From Spinacia oleracea (Eukaryota > Streptophyta > Magnoliopsida > Caryophyllales > Amaranthaceae): 64,000 nucleotides of DNA. The stretch covers positions 3,968,001 to 4,032,000 of the forward strand of contig NC_079491.1 of the NCBI RefSeq assembly GCF_020520425.1, read 5' to 3'. Below are positions 43,801 through 56,200 of the stretch, in pieces. Each line of letters begins with the position of its first letter. Within the stretch, counting starts at the first letter, position 1. The position numbers and the translations under genes are program-made. The notes beneath the pieces were generated by a model. That model worked only from the letters and a program-made list of their open reading frames with translations, was not told where the DNA came from and searched no databases.

Positions 43801-46800
43801 AGCTATTTCTATTTTTGGGGGAGAGAATAATTTAATATGCAAGTTTAATTAGAATTAGAAGTCATGTCTTTTAATTTTAAAGCAAAGACACTCTCGTCTC
43901 TTTCATTCATTAAACCAGATCTTCAAACCCTATAAATATAGGTGATCACCCTCAAAACCCTTCACAAATATTCATTAAACACAAAAGTAAAACCCTGACC
44001 CTAATTCTCTATTTTCCCGTCGAACTTATGTTTGACCTTATTACACTTACATGCGTTCGTTTTTAGTCAAAGGTTCTTTCTTCAAAGTTGTAGATCTTGA
44101 AAATTTATTGTACTTCGCCTCAAGAATCGTTTGATTTCGAGTTAAATATTAGGAATTATGGCTTTTTCAAAATTGTGCAACACTATTTCAATTTCTTCTC
44201 TCCCCTTCGGTTCCCCTTGCCGCGCACGGCAGCCCGCATAGGCCTAACAAGAAATTGAAATAGTGCTGCAGAATTTTGAAACGGCCATAACTCCTAATAT
44301 TTAACTCGAAATCAAACGATTGAGGTAAAATATAATAAATTTTCAAGATCTACAACTTTGAAGAAGGAGCCTTTGGCTAAAAACGACCGCATGTAGGTGT
44401 AATAAGGTCAAATATAAGTTCGACGGGAAAATAGAGAATTATGTTTAATGAATATTTGAGGGCGATCACCTATATTTATAGGTTTTGGAGATTTGGTTTA
44501 ATGATGAAAAAGATAAGTGTCTTTGCTTTAAAATTAGAAGACATGGCTTCTAATTAAACTTGCGTATTAAGTTATTTTCTCCTCCAAAAATAGAAATAAC
44601 TTGCCTAATTTATTTTCAAAACATTTTTCTCCTTAAAATAGAAATAATAAAATACATTTAAATTAGAGTGTAGCACTTTGTCCCTTAATTAATAAACTAG
44701 CTTAACTTTTCCGTCAAAAAAAAAATTAGAGTGTAGGGGTGAGGGCTAAAAGTCTAAAACGTAATTAGAGTGTGTAAGGTTATGACGCTCAAAAGGCTGT
44801 TCTTAAGAGAATTTTTTGAAGAAGGATTGTAGGAGTATGGTTGTCATTCCACTATTCCAAAAAGTCATTTCTTGCTTTTAAAAGTTCGGGATTTCAAGGA
44901 CCAAATTGGTAAAAAAAAAAATTGGTGTTTAGGGACAATTTGCTAGTAAAAAAAATATGCTTAGGTGACCATTTGATGATAAAAGACAAACTCGGCGATG
45001 ATAAGACAAATTTGGATTCAGTTTGCAAAAGCCTGCTGGTGACTTACAATTACACTTGTCCTTTTTGCCCCTTGATATTTGTACTTTTTCTTTTTTTTCC
45101 CTTTCTTCTCTCCCTTACTTTGTCAATTATGATTCCAATAAGTATAAATATATGTACGTATTATACAAAATCATAATATTTGTTGATGGCTTGTTCTATA
45201 CATACAAGAACTAGAGGCGATTAGCCATAAAATCAAATCAATACATTAGCTTAAACACCCACCAAAAAATATTTAATTACATACAAAGCATAATGTTATT
45301 AAGGTTTAAAGTTAATAATTAACAGAAAGAAAACCAAAAAGATCTTGTGGTTGCAAGTTTAGTAGAAAAAAATTGAAATGGTATCCACGTGTGGGCTTTT
45401 ACAAGCTCAGTCCGAATTTGTGGCCCAACTGGCGAACTGTAGTCGGATTTATTTTTTATTAGTACCAAAATTGTCACTGGCTATTTTTATTTATCAAATT
45501 GTCACCGACTACCATTATTTTTACCTAACTGGTCAATTGGCCCATGATTCACATTAGTATCCTTATCCGTTTGAGGTGTGAGATAGATGCCTAGCACGGG
45601 CATGGCAACATAATTGTAGTGTTGGGGTAATAAAAGGTGTGATATGTGCTATGCTTGAATGACCCTATTAGCAAGTATAAAAGTCATGAAACTATCTATA
45701 TTACTTTGACTCTTCATCCTTCCTAACCCATGTGCACATTTGACATTTCGACGGAGGTGTCATTCGGAATTCCTCATGTTCACCTTGGAGCCACAATTCG
45801 TAGTTAAACATACAAGGAGATGGATAGAGACCAGATATTTATGCAATATGTATTCACAAATGTGCTTGAGATAAGAAGACCAGAATTTTATACAAGAAAT
45901 AACAAATAAGTCAACGTATAAGTGTATCACAAGAAAAGAAGTATTTGTATGTGAAAGCTCATGCAAAAAGTCTTCTACGGTTAAAATTATATTTCGTAAT
46001 GCTATTTCCAATTTAGGAGTGTGTCTTTGGTTAACATATATAAATACAAGGGAACTTAAATTTCCTAGAATGTGTATACAGTATACGTGTGCACTTGTTT
46101 AGTTGACAATAACATATGAAAGTGGAACTTTCTAGGAAGTTGTATGTATATGTGTGCACTTGGTTGGTTGGCAATAACATATGAAAGTGGAACTTCCTAG
46201 GAAGTTGTTCTTTCCACCGAATGGGGAGAAGTTGCATACCTAGGTAACTGAAGTACTCCAATTTGTAGGTAGTAGAACTTCCTATGCAGTTTCACTTCTT
46301 ATGTTAGTGTCAACTAAACAATTGCATATATGTTAGTATATGTCAACCAACCCTAGGTCAGTGAAAATCCCCTTTATCCAACCAAACAACCTTTGGCATT
46401 TCCTAGGACATTGGAACTTCCTAGGAAGAAATACTTCCTACTTCTAATCAAACCGAATCCTGATGAGTCTGGCTCTTCGATATGTATGTGTATCCTTCAC
46501 ACGTACCCTTGTCGGAGTAACATAGCTCGTTGTGGACTAACTTGTGAACTAACTTGTGAACTCCTGTTTATTATGAAGTTGACCACGACCTGCCTGAGAT
46601 ATTCTCTTTTTTTTTGGGTTAATTGTTGATTCTATGAATGTCTTACACTAAGTGCTATTCCTGGTCAATGAAGGCAAATTTGTCAGAGGAAAGCCATCCT
46701 GCTGTTACTGATCTATACGCCACTGGTGATGGGTCATTAGTTGCAGTTGCAATTCAGAGGCAAGTTCTTGAAGAAATTCCTTGGTCTTTTTATCTGTTCA

Positions 46801-47718
46801 TGTTGATGTTCTGTATTTAACATTGCTCTTTGAAATTTCCTTTTATTCTCGTCTTATATCTGCTTTTTTAGTTTGATTTCCTTTTTCATTTTTCAGCTTG
46901 CAAGGGATATTACTATTGAGCTGTGACCTCTCAGCCAAAAAGCTTTCCACCCTCAAGGTAGGTGCATTTCACCTTAATTTCACTGAAACAGAAACTATAG
47001 TAATTATCTAAACCGATGGTCTGTCTCCATTGTTGATTGTCCTACCCTTGATCCGCCTTACTCCATTTTATATTTATATGGTCAAGGGTGCCTCTAATTA
47101 GTCTTGTAGAAGTGAGTTAGGCCCTGTTCTTTTGAGCTGAGCTGAACTGAGTTGAACTGAATTGAACTGAAAAATAAGCTATGAAACTGAAATTAAGCCA
47201 AAAAGAACAGGGCCTTATACAAAGTAGTATTTTGCCAGGATAGAATGTGTAAACACCCTACTCTATGAATGCACTGTATAGATTTTTATTAGCTGAAAAG
47301 TTTCAGAAGTATTAATCTAGACTTTCTGCAGGTGGTTTATGTGCCTGGAGAAACATTCATCCCTACAAAACTTGGGATGACTTTGTCAGGAAGTTTGCTA
47401 TGGATGGTAACGGGTGCCTCTAATTTACCTGGTTCAAAAGAATCATCCTTTGCGCGAATCAGAGTTGTGTCAGATTTCAAGAAATCATCTCACGAATCAG
47501 ATCCCGAGCCCAGAGTTTTGGAAGATACAGAGATACCCGAAGGAGAGAAATTGTTAGAGAAGTTGCAAGGAAGTGTTTCTGTAGATAGCGCGGTTTTCAC
47601 GGCTGCTGCTGAAGCCCTAAACTCTGCAATGAGCAGTCTGTTAAGAAAGAAGCAATATTCTGATGAGAAACGCGATTTCAGAAAGAAAACCAGAAATGAT
47701 AAGAAATTTAAACAATAA
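40861..47718 (+). CDS. TRM82: tRNA (guanine-N7) methyltransferase non-catalytic WD40 subunit (TRM82/WDR4)
   Basis: Ten exons, in phase: 40861-41066, 41444-41608, 41986-42166, 42250-42306, 42389-42459, 42956-43034, 43122-43181, 46674-46759, 46897-46957, 47332-47718; 450 residues. WD40 blades are seen in exons 2-9: IRFSDNGKLLVSAGDDKLVKIW, AVAISKDEQYVCFADKFGVIWI, EFSPDGRFIVSADRDFKIRVSVF, then GHSEFVSCLTF and FLVSGSGDSTVCLWDV, and VTDLYATGDGSLVAVAIQ. The FGHYCSIITSL, FSPDGRFIVSADRD.KIRVS and IQSFCLGHSEFVS words are those of TRM82/WDR4. It partners the catalytic TRM8/METTL1 subunit to form m7G46 in tRNA variable loops. The C-terminus is basic (KKTRNDKKFKQ). Intron 8 has a GC donor (AG|GCAAGT). Exon 8's acceptor lacks a pyrimidine tract, so its left edge is less sure. 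Intron 7 is 3.5 kb and full of repeats. Confidence 0.9.
43731..44661. repeat. Long inverted repeat (fold-back element) in TRM82 intron 7
   Basis: The left arm 43731-44197 (467 bp) and right arm 44249-44661 (413 bp) are reverse complements over their whole length with small gaps. The loop is about 51 bp and GC-rich (TTGCCGCGCACGGC). Examples of matching blocks are TTAAATGTATTTTATTA at the outer edges, GGTGATC with TATAAATATAGG, GTTGTAGATCTTGAAAATTT, and CACTATTTCAATTTCTT at the loop. There is no coding frame. The arms contain a TATAAATA box and could derive from a longer repeat, possibly an LTR, but I cannot name the family. Being inside a transcribed intron, it would fold into a hairpin of over 400 bp. 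Confidence 0.85.
46073..46205. repeat. Tandem repeat with CTTCCTAGGAAG palindromes
   Basis: Two units of about 68 bp share GTGTGCACTTG, CAATAACATATGAAAGTGGAAC and T[T/C]CTAGGAAGTTGT. Further CTTCCTAGGAAG-type palindromes occur at about 46270-46430. All lie in intron 7 of TRM82. Confidence 0.6.
47120..47214. mobile_element. 95-bp Tourist/Harbinger-like MITE, almost all hairpin
   Basis: Starts GGCCCTGTTCTTTTG and ends with CAAAAAGAACAGGGCC; TTA is duplicated on both sides (47117-47119 and 47215-47217), as for PIF/Harbinger elements. The interior has GAACTGA words. It lies in intron 9 of TRM82. Its ends match the inner parts of the arms of the BURP inverted repeat. Confidence 0.75.
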
Positions 47719-50160
47719 AAAGATTGTTAGCCTAGCTCTTCATTTTTTATTGAAGTTTTAATTGATAGTTTAGGTTTGGCTTTTTTGTTAATGCCATTTG
47801 TTGTATCACTAAATCGAGTTTTTGTAAGTTATTTTCTATTTTCTCTTATTCCTCAACTTATTTATTTAATTGCCAATTTGCCATTTATGGGGTATTTTTC
47901 TTACAGAGTGAATGTACGGGGGTCTATACAACTCGAAACAACCATAAACGACTTTCACCAAGTGAAAAACCCGACCTTTTTGAACTTGTATGTACGAAAC
48001 CGGGCTCTTGTAGAGTCGTCATTGTATGTTGATAAAATTTTAAAACCCGCTCAAAATTTATAGTCTTGTACACATCAATTGACTTGAAAATGACCCGAAA
48101 ATGATCGGAAAGCTTACCTATACTGCGGCGATGACTACGGCGCGCGCGACCGATGTGATATTTCGATGTTTATTTTCCCAATTGTAAACCTCAAGGTTCA
48201 AATCATGAGTATTTAGGTTGATGACTACGATGCCAAAAACCTATCCTAATGTAGATTCCTAAACCATTGATAGATAAATTGCCACTAGCACGGCTATGTT
48301 TCAATAATTCATAAGTTAAAGACAATAGTGTAGTTGGTTGGGCCTAAAAGACAAAGACAAATCTATCAAAGTGGTTCCCTTTTCAAATCAATTAATGTTC
48401 ATTTCTCTATCTTTCCCTTTATTCCTATTTATAAACCTCCCTATACTTCTTTATTCCTATTTATAAACCTCAACCTCCCTATACTCCGCTCTTTAGGTCT
48501 ACTTCTTCCGTTTCATAAATATTTACACGTTCAAAGATTTATATTGGTGTAGGTAAATCACAAAAATTGATCAAACTATAGTGTCTAAACAAATGTTGCA
48601 ATATTTATACGATATAAAATAATAAGGGTGAGTTTATTCCTAGTCTGGAGGGGAGCTTGAAAGGGAGTCTAAAGCCAAACTCTTGGGATAGTGTGGTAAA
48701 AAACTACAGCATGTCTGGAGTTCAGCTTGAAAAATCAAGACTCGCTTAAATCTCTACTTTTTCTTCAACTAAATCAAATCATACCATATTATCATAATTT
48801 ATCTTAGTTAATTATCTTTTTTTAGGAGTTTAGGTAAGTGTGAGGTGAATATCAAGATGATGTGTAAAAATGGGAAGAGTGTTATATGAGTTTAAATAAT
48901 AAAAAAGTAGATAAAATGTAGTATGTGTAAATATAAATTGGCAGTGTTGAGATTGGGGTTGAGTCTGAGAGTTATTAAAAGGATTATTATTATATGAATA
49001 ATAAATTTGGGTGTTTTCACTGCAAAGTACGTCACTGACATGCTACCTGACTGACACCCATCAATTTCAACAAATTTTATAAGCTCTTTGCATAATCATA
49101 ATCAATGCTAACATTGAGTTTAATAGTAGTTGGCTTGTAATTATTGGATGCAAATAATAATAATAGAGTACTCTAATCTTAATCTTTTGGGGTCAAAAGT
49201 GGATTTATCTTACCCAAACACATTTCTTTTATCTCGATTTGAGACAATCTTAATGGGATATGATACCATAATGAACACATTAGGCCCACCATGTTTTAAT
49301 ATTGTTGATTCAATTTCAAAAGTGATTTTATTAACAATTACATCTCGTAAAACTCTTTCGCGTAGGACCTTTTAACTATGTTTAAAGTCATGTTTAAAGT
49401 CTTGTTTAGTTCATCTTATGTTAAGATCGTATTAGACACTTTAAACCTAATTAGATCAGCGCATATCAAAAGAAATAGCATCGAGAAATGGAGAAAATGC
49501 ATAGTTGAGGAAAGCGATACCATAAACATCAAGAAAATTATCATTAAAAAGAAAAAAGAAAGTAATCAAACTATGATTGAGGAAGCAAAGATGATTAAGT
49601 ATACATTATGAGTAAAAGAAGCTAAAGCTTTTTTTAAGATTGAATTTGTAATTGTGATGTCCTTGATGGGGTCCAAGCTTAACATGAAACATCACTATAA
49701 TTAATTATCATCAATTTATCATGGTTACCCATTCTCTTTAGGACTTGATTAGCATTAAAACACTTAACTAAATTAAACTTTTTCAAGTTGTAAATTTTGC
49801 TAATATCCTATGATTATAATTTTAATTATCCCTTAAAAAAAATTCAACTTCATCCATTTATAGTGCTAATTAATATAGCCCACCTTAAACAATATCTTAT
49901 GAGACAATATACAACTTTCTCTGTCATAAATTTACCCAATTATGGACTCTTTTCCTCAAACCAATTAACACTCTACATTTGCTTCTAGTGTAATGGCTGT
50001 GTTATAAAAACCATCTTTAAAAAAGTTCATCAAATTAATGGACAACACAATGAAAATCATTTAGAACTACATTCTAAATATTTAATTAATTAGATCAAAG
50101 AATATGCTTTTGATAATTTTACTTTGCCTAATACAAAGTCCATATCAAAGGCAAATCTGA
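47719..50160. other. Gene-poor stretch downstream of TRM82
   Basis: The first 250 bases are probably TRM82 3' UTR and terminator. At 48620-48990 is a short repeat-like segment with TCTGGAG words. I find no supported gene; frames are short and of low complexity. Confidence 0.4.
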
Positions 50161-50420
50161 CACTACAATATAATAGCGACAATATAATAGCGATAGGTCA
50201 AAAATAGCGTCGGAAAAGCTTTTTACGAAGGTCTAGTAACCAAACAAAGACGGGGCCAACCGTCTCAAATGTCTTGTACGAGGGGTTATCGACGAGATTT
50301 TTTATTAATGACGACCCCCTTTTATGACAGTTTCGTGTTAGAAAATCTCGTCGTTAATTAACGATTATTGCCTTTAACGACGGAATTTCCCGTCTTTAGT
50401 AGCACAATTTCTTGTATAGT
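50161..50420. mobile_element. Small CACTA-like element
   Basis: Left end CACTACAATATAATAGCGAC; right end, in complement, ACTATACAAGAAATTGTGC followed by TAAAGACGGGAAATTCCGTC. GACGA and AACGACGG words fill the subterminal parts. About 260 bp, no coding frame. It shares words with the element end at 14658. Confidence 0.5.
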
Positions 50421-52507
50421 TCCGTCCTAAAATTAATAATGTGATAATAAAGTATTCCATCAAGTTTACATGTTATTCCTTTTTTCTCTAATTCTTAGAT
50501 ATGAGACGATTAATCCCAACGCACAAATGGATTAGTAGTTACGAAGTATATTATTATTAAGGTATAAGAGAGGCCCATTAAATAGTCAAAGATTAAGGAA
50601 AATAAGGCATGTGAAGTGGGACCTAAAAAACTGATATTTAATTCCAAGTGGAAATAAAGACAAATGAAACTTATGATGACATAATTTTTCTTTTTCAAAA
50701 AATAAATAAATTGATGTGAATGTGAAAGTTGAAAGTGATGTGGCAAAGGCAAATAAATGAAAATGACTCCATAAAAGAATTGAAGATAAGGTCATTGGAT
50801 CGAGGAAGTATTTTCGGATATCAGATATGTGCTTGTAAATACATATCATAGCAAAAGATAAAATAGGAAAAAGGACAAAAAAATAATTAAATAGTACTTT
50901 TTTAAACAAAAATGGTATTTTTTTTAACAGAATGATACTTTTTTTTACAGAATGATACTTACTATTTTGTCTTTTACCTATTTGAATTTTAGCTGATATG
51001 TGTGTTATCTGATATGCGAAAAAACAACCTCCATTGGATCAATCATAAAATCAAGGAGACTTCGGTTTAACATTGTACCAAGTAACAAGCTAAGATGGTC
51101 TCGTCTCTTTTACGTATCGATCGAGTATTAATATTCCATTTTTTATACCATTTCTAGTTTTACACCATTCTACTCTTTTATACGACTTTTTTGGCTAGTT
51201 AAAAACAAAAGTATATTTAGGATAGTTAACTAGTTATTGTCACAGGGTCCCCGGCGATGCCCCGATGACTATATATAATTTGAGAACTAATCTTGATAAT
51301 GAGTTAAATAAAAATAATTACAATAGTTTAATATTAAATACTTAAATATAACATGAGATAAATATTTGTGCATAATTTATTTTTATATTTTATTTATGTA
51401 AGGGTGATTCAATATAAAATTTGGTTAAACATCTTAGTAAACTACTCCGTAAATTTAAATTTAAAATGAAGTAGTCTTTTGTTACGTGTAATACTCTCTT
51501 TTTTATTGCTCTAGGTAAATTTATATGAACTGACCTCCTAAAAAATGTAATTATGAATGAACCTAAATGAAAATGTAAATGAAAAAAAAAAAATTAAGTA
51601 TAGTTTAGTTTCATAAGAAAATTATTAAAATGTACTCCGTATAATTATGGTAGGCATTAAAGTTTTAATACAAGGTATTAATAAACATAACTTATATGTT
51701 TTCGATTGCTTAAATATCATAAGTTGTATTTTTGGATTAGTGGTTAAAGTTCGAACTTATGAACATGAAGTCATGGGTTCAAACATTGATATTTGCATTT
51801 CTTCGTCTTTTTGTAAGAAAATATTATATGTCATTGTGGCTATGCCATGACACTTGTCATCTATTGGTGGCGACATGTATGTCAATGTGACTATGACATG
51901 TCCCTTACCATCTAATAACGGCGACATGTGGCGAGATGACATAAAATGCCATTGAGATTTAATAACAGTATAGATATATGCGTTACTTGTGGTATTAATT
52001 TAGGAGTGTGTCTGTGTAAGTGTGTCATAATACAAAGAATATTTATGATTATTTTAAAGCAATGAAATTATGTTACATACACATACAAATTACACAAAAT
52101 ATTTAGGAGTTGTCTATATTTAAGGAGAAATTCACCTTGATTTCTTTGGAAAAATCATTTACCTTGTCAGTATAGGTATGTAATTACGTTACTTCCCTCA
52201 AAACAAAACTAGTTAGGGCAAGATTGACATCATAAATTAGAATTGTTCTAGAATATTATTTATTTTTATTAAACCGTCTACAATTATAGTTCGCCAAAGT
52301 CCATTGAAGTGTTTTCCACATCAATTGATTATGATATGCTATGAATTCCTTCTTTGGTTGATGAACTATCCTTCGCTTACTGTAAACACCATATTCATTG
52401 TATAAACCAGAGTACAATAAATCGAAAAATGGTTGTTTTTGGTTCACCATACACCTACGTATTTAGACTATTTGTTCATGTACGTAGAGTTCCAAAAATG
52501 CTTAGAA
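50421..52507. other. Gene-poor AT-rich stretch
   Basis: At about 51715-51800 is a possible small SINE fragment on the plus strand (TTAGTGGTTAAAG as A box and GGGTTCAAACATT as B box, 40 bp apart). GACATGT and GGCGACATGT words repeat at 51850-51930. No gene seen. Confidence 0.35.
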
Positions 52508-53262
52508 GTTAGGGCAATATCAATAACAAAGGTTTGTTCTTATTCTACATCATGATAGTACAAACCTCCCTCCCAACAAACCTTTCTTCAATAATAGATA
52601 AACCTATCAAATGGTTTGTACGTAGGGCCCAGTAATACATATTATATTATTACTTGACTTTTTAAATGTTTATAAAAAAAATAATTAAAGCAAAATTATA
52701 TTTTCTTATCATTTATTTTGACAGAGGCCCACCAAAAAATTGTCAAGTGAGAAAGATGAACCGGTTACTAATTAGTAACCTCTACATTTGTAACTTTTAG
52801 TAACTTTCTTTAGCAATAAGAGGTTTGTCAACAAACCTCTAAAAAGGCTAAACAAACTTCTTGACAAACCTCTGGTTGAAATTTGAGGACGCACTCGGAA
52901 ATTTTGATAGACCTCAATTATATAACAAAATTGCATTTTCATCATTGATTACATTAATAAGAATTGTACAACGATATTTGCGAGAGCCCATGTCTCTTAC
53001 TTATATCTTTGGTAGAACTCTTGTTTCTACCCGTCACTCATATTTTTTTGGGAGCTCTATTGATTAGCTCACCTCTCAACTCATGCATACAACATATTTA
53101 TAGTGGGTGTATCCTAGTTTCTAGATTTTTCTACGCTTGTCATTTATCTAGATTTTTCTTAGGATAATTCTAGAAATTTTCCTACTAAATTTCTACAAAC
53201 ATATTATCTAGATTTTTCTAGATTAATATTTCTAACAACCTCTCTTTGCTATTGCTCTTAGA
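52508..53262. mobile_element. Possible inverted-repeat element with GAGGTTTG words
   Basis: The left edge TAGGGCAATATCAATAACAA and right edge (complement of TAAGAGCAATAGCAAAGAGA) are related. AAACCTC and GAGGTTTG words occur in both halves. The middle differs from the ends and may hold a second insertion with CTAGATTTTTCT words (53120-53240). Weak case; no coding frame. Confidence 0.35.
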
Positions 53263-56200
53263 ACTACGTTTGTATATAGCAAGACAATCACGTAAGGACA
53301 GTCATGTCACCCATTATGGACAACCGGAGGTTGCACATTGCCAAAAGCCACAAAATTCATTACAAAATCGACATTAATGAAAGCAAAAGTAACATTATAA
53401 TTTCTAATATGCTAATTACAAAAATAGGTCTATTAAAGATTAATTATAGGGAACAAACTATAGCATATAGCTTCCTAACTTTACGATATATCAAGGTCAT
53501 CTTTTTTAAAAGTCTTACTATTTTGTTTCGCCTTTCCAATAATAATTATGGGCTTTAAGTTAGATTATAATTGCCAATTAATTAATTAAATTGAAACTAG
53601 GGTTCTAGGTATTTTGACATTTCCACTAAAAAGCTATTAAAATTTTTGCGACTTGGACTTGGAGTAGTATAATATTACGTCTAACGTACATTATCACCCT
53701 CTTTCTTTTTCTCCATGTTGTCTCCTGGCTAGCTTCCTATTCTTAAAGTTGCAATAATATATCATGTAGGTGTGATAAATGTGTAAATTAAGTTTTTTTT
53801 TTTTTTTTTTTTTGACAAAAGGTCGAGTATAATTGGAAAAAAAAAAACATCGATCGATCAATGAGTATTGGATTTAATTAAATAGATAAACAAATTTTAC
53901 TAGCTAATTGATAATGTAACAAAATGAACTAAATTCGTAGTTCAAACGTACTAGAGAATATTTTCAAAATCGTGACTAAAAATTTTTTATGGTCATTTTC
54001 GATCCAATGACCTTCAAATCTTCGTTAGAAATGGAGTCTTTACTCTGTGAAATTTGAAATGAATAAAGATCTCAATATCTTTAAAGACGGTCAAATAAAT
54101 AAATAAATTATATATTGCGTTTATATATGTATACTCCGTAACAAAGAAATTAAAAATTTACACCATAGACGTCGAGAAAGATTGAAGAAATGAAGACCTA
54201 ACATATTTTATGAGTGAAAAGTAAAGGTATATATATTTTTTTTTTAATAGGTAAGAAGAAGGGACCCCCTACCTGAACCAGCACCTAGCACAGGTTAATC
54301 AGCCCAGCTCCGCAGGTCATCGCTTGAGCCACTCCCAAGCATTTCGCAGTTATGAGTTCCCCACCAACTCCACCAACTTATGTTATATAACTAGCTTTTT
54401 TTAATTGAGGAGTTAATTCTACTTCGTAGTACCTTAATTAAAATCAAAACTATACATATGAAATATCTGAAACCTTTTCTAGAAGATCGATCGAAGTGTA
54501 AAAGTTGTTGTATAATGTTAAAGTTAGACTATCTTTTGAAGTAGAAGCCAACTTGATCGATGAAGGGAGTATATACGATCATTATTTTATTTATTTTTAT
54601 AATTATTCTTCAAAAATGGGAAATATAAAAACTCTGTACCTAAAATGTACGTACCACCCCCATTCATGCAATCATGCACCAATAAAACTTAAAAGAAAAA
54701 TAAGTGGTTTAATATCTTTTGTAAGTTTTTAGTTAGAACTGAGATGTAAGCTAATCTTAACATATTAGTTTCGCACCTCTTTCATTTAGTAATCAAAAAA
54801 AAAAAAAAAAACATGCAATTTTCATAATTCTAGAGGTGTTTACTTGCTTAGTAATCGATAATAAATGGTGGAAATGATAATGAATTTAAAGTGGTGTTTG
54901 GCAAGAAAAATAACATCATAATGTTCATGGTAATCTAATATATACATATAAAGGGGAGTTTTTTGGAGAACATTTAGAGCGTCCACATAGGATTTCCACG
55001 TCATCACATGGAATTAACTAATATTAAAAATAAATAAATAATATTAGAGTCTTGCATGATTTAAATTGTAGATAATATGATAAAGATAGATTTCAACAAA
55101 AAATTATCCTACTTCTCTTCTAACTTTTTGTATATATATCCATATTCCTTTTTCAATTGAGTCGCTCACCAAGCACATATAGAACAAGGTAGAATATTAC
55201 TCAAAATTAGTCATCCCCTCATCCTAATCGCCCATTTTACAACCACCAAAAACTACATGTTGGATATGAAGATACCTTCACACGGATGAAACATTGCTCG
55301 CTCAAGATTTAGTGATAAACTAATTAATGGTGTCAAACTTTTTTGGTAAAATCATTAGAAATTTAGCAGATATTATGGCACTAAGTTTGTTAAAAGCTTG
55401 GATAATAATCTTAGTCCGAGCTTAACACGGTCAAGCAATTCAGCTGAACATGCTTACAAAGTTTATTCATACCGTAGTATTCTTTAAAGTCGATGGTGGA
55501 GTATATATTTAATTTAAGGAGGGCGATTGCTGCAACAAATTATAGTAGACTGCTACTGTGCAATTGAGGAATATTTAAAAATGGATTTTACTTGGATAGT
55601 TTTTTTTTTAAGCACGCCGATTGTAGTTATTGGTAATTAATAAAATTGTAATTGTAATTTCAATTACCTTAATAGTAAGGATCCCATTCACTTTTTATTC
55701 CTATCTCTTAGCCCGAATAAGTGGCGTTCATTAATTAACTATAAGCTTTGCCTTCGTGGCTTTCTTTAAAGTCATACTTAAACTAACAAATAATACATGT
55801 TTTCGGTTAAATTAAATTCCAAATAATACATGTTTTCGGATAACTTTACGTCAAAGTATACATTAAGGATTGTACATAGCTTCTTGCAATGACTTCTTAC
55901 TTTTGTACGTGTGGAGTGAATAATCAATATCCCTCGGCCTTGGTTTTCCTCAATCCGTTGACGAAAGTTTATCATCAGATAAATCTAGAATCTTCTATTG
56001 GTATCAAATGGTATAGCACATTAGCACCTTCGGTATTGGATATGATCATCTAAACGACGAGTACAAAGTAATTTCGATGAATGATTGGGTTCCATACAAA
56101 GTTTATGTTTACAGTTTAAGAGATGGTTACGGGAAAACGAAACTATTTAATATACAATTAGTTTATATTTTTAGATAATTATCAAGTATGTAATAGAGTT

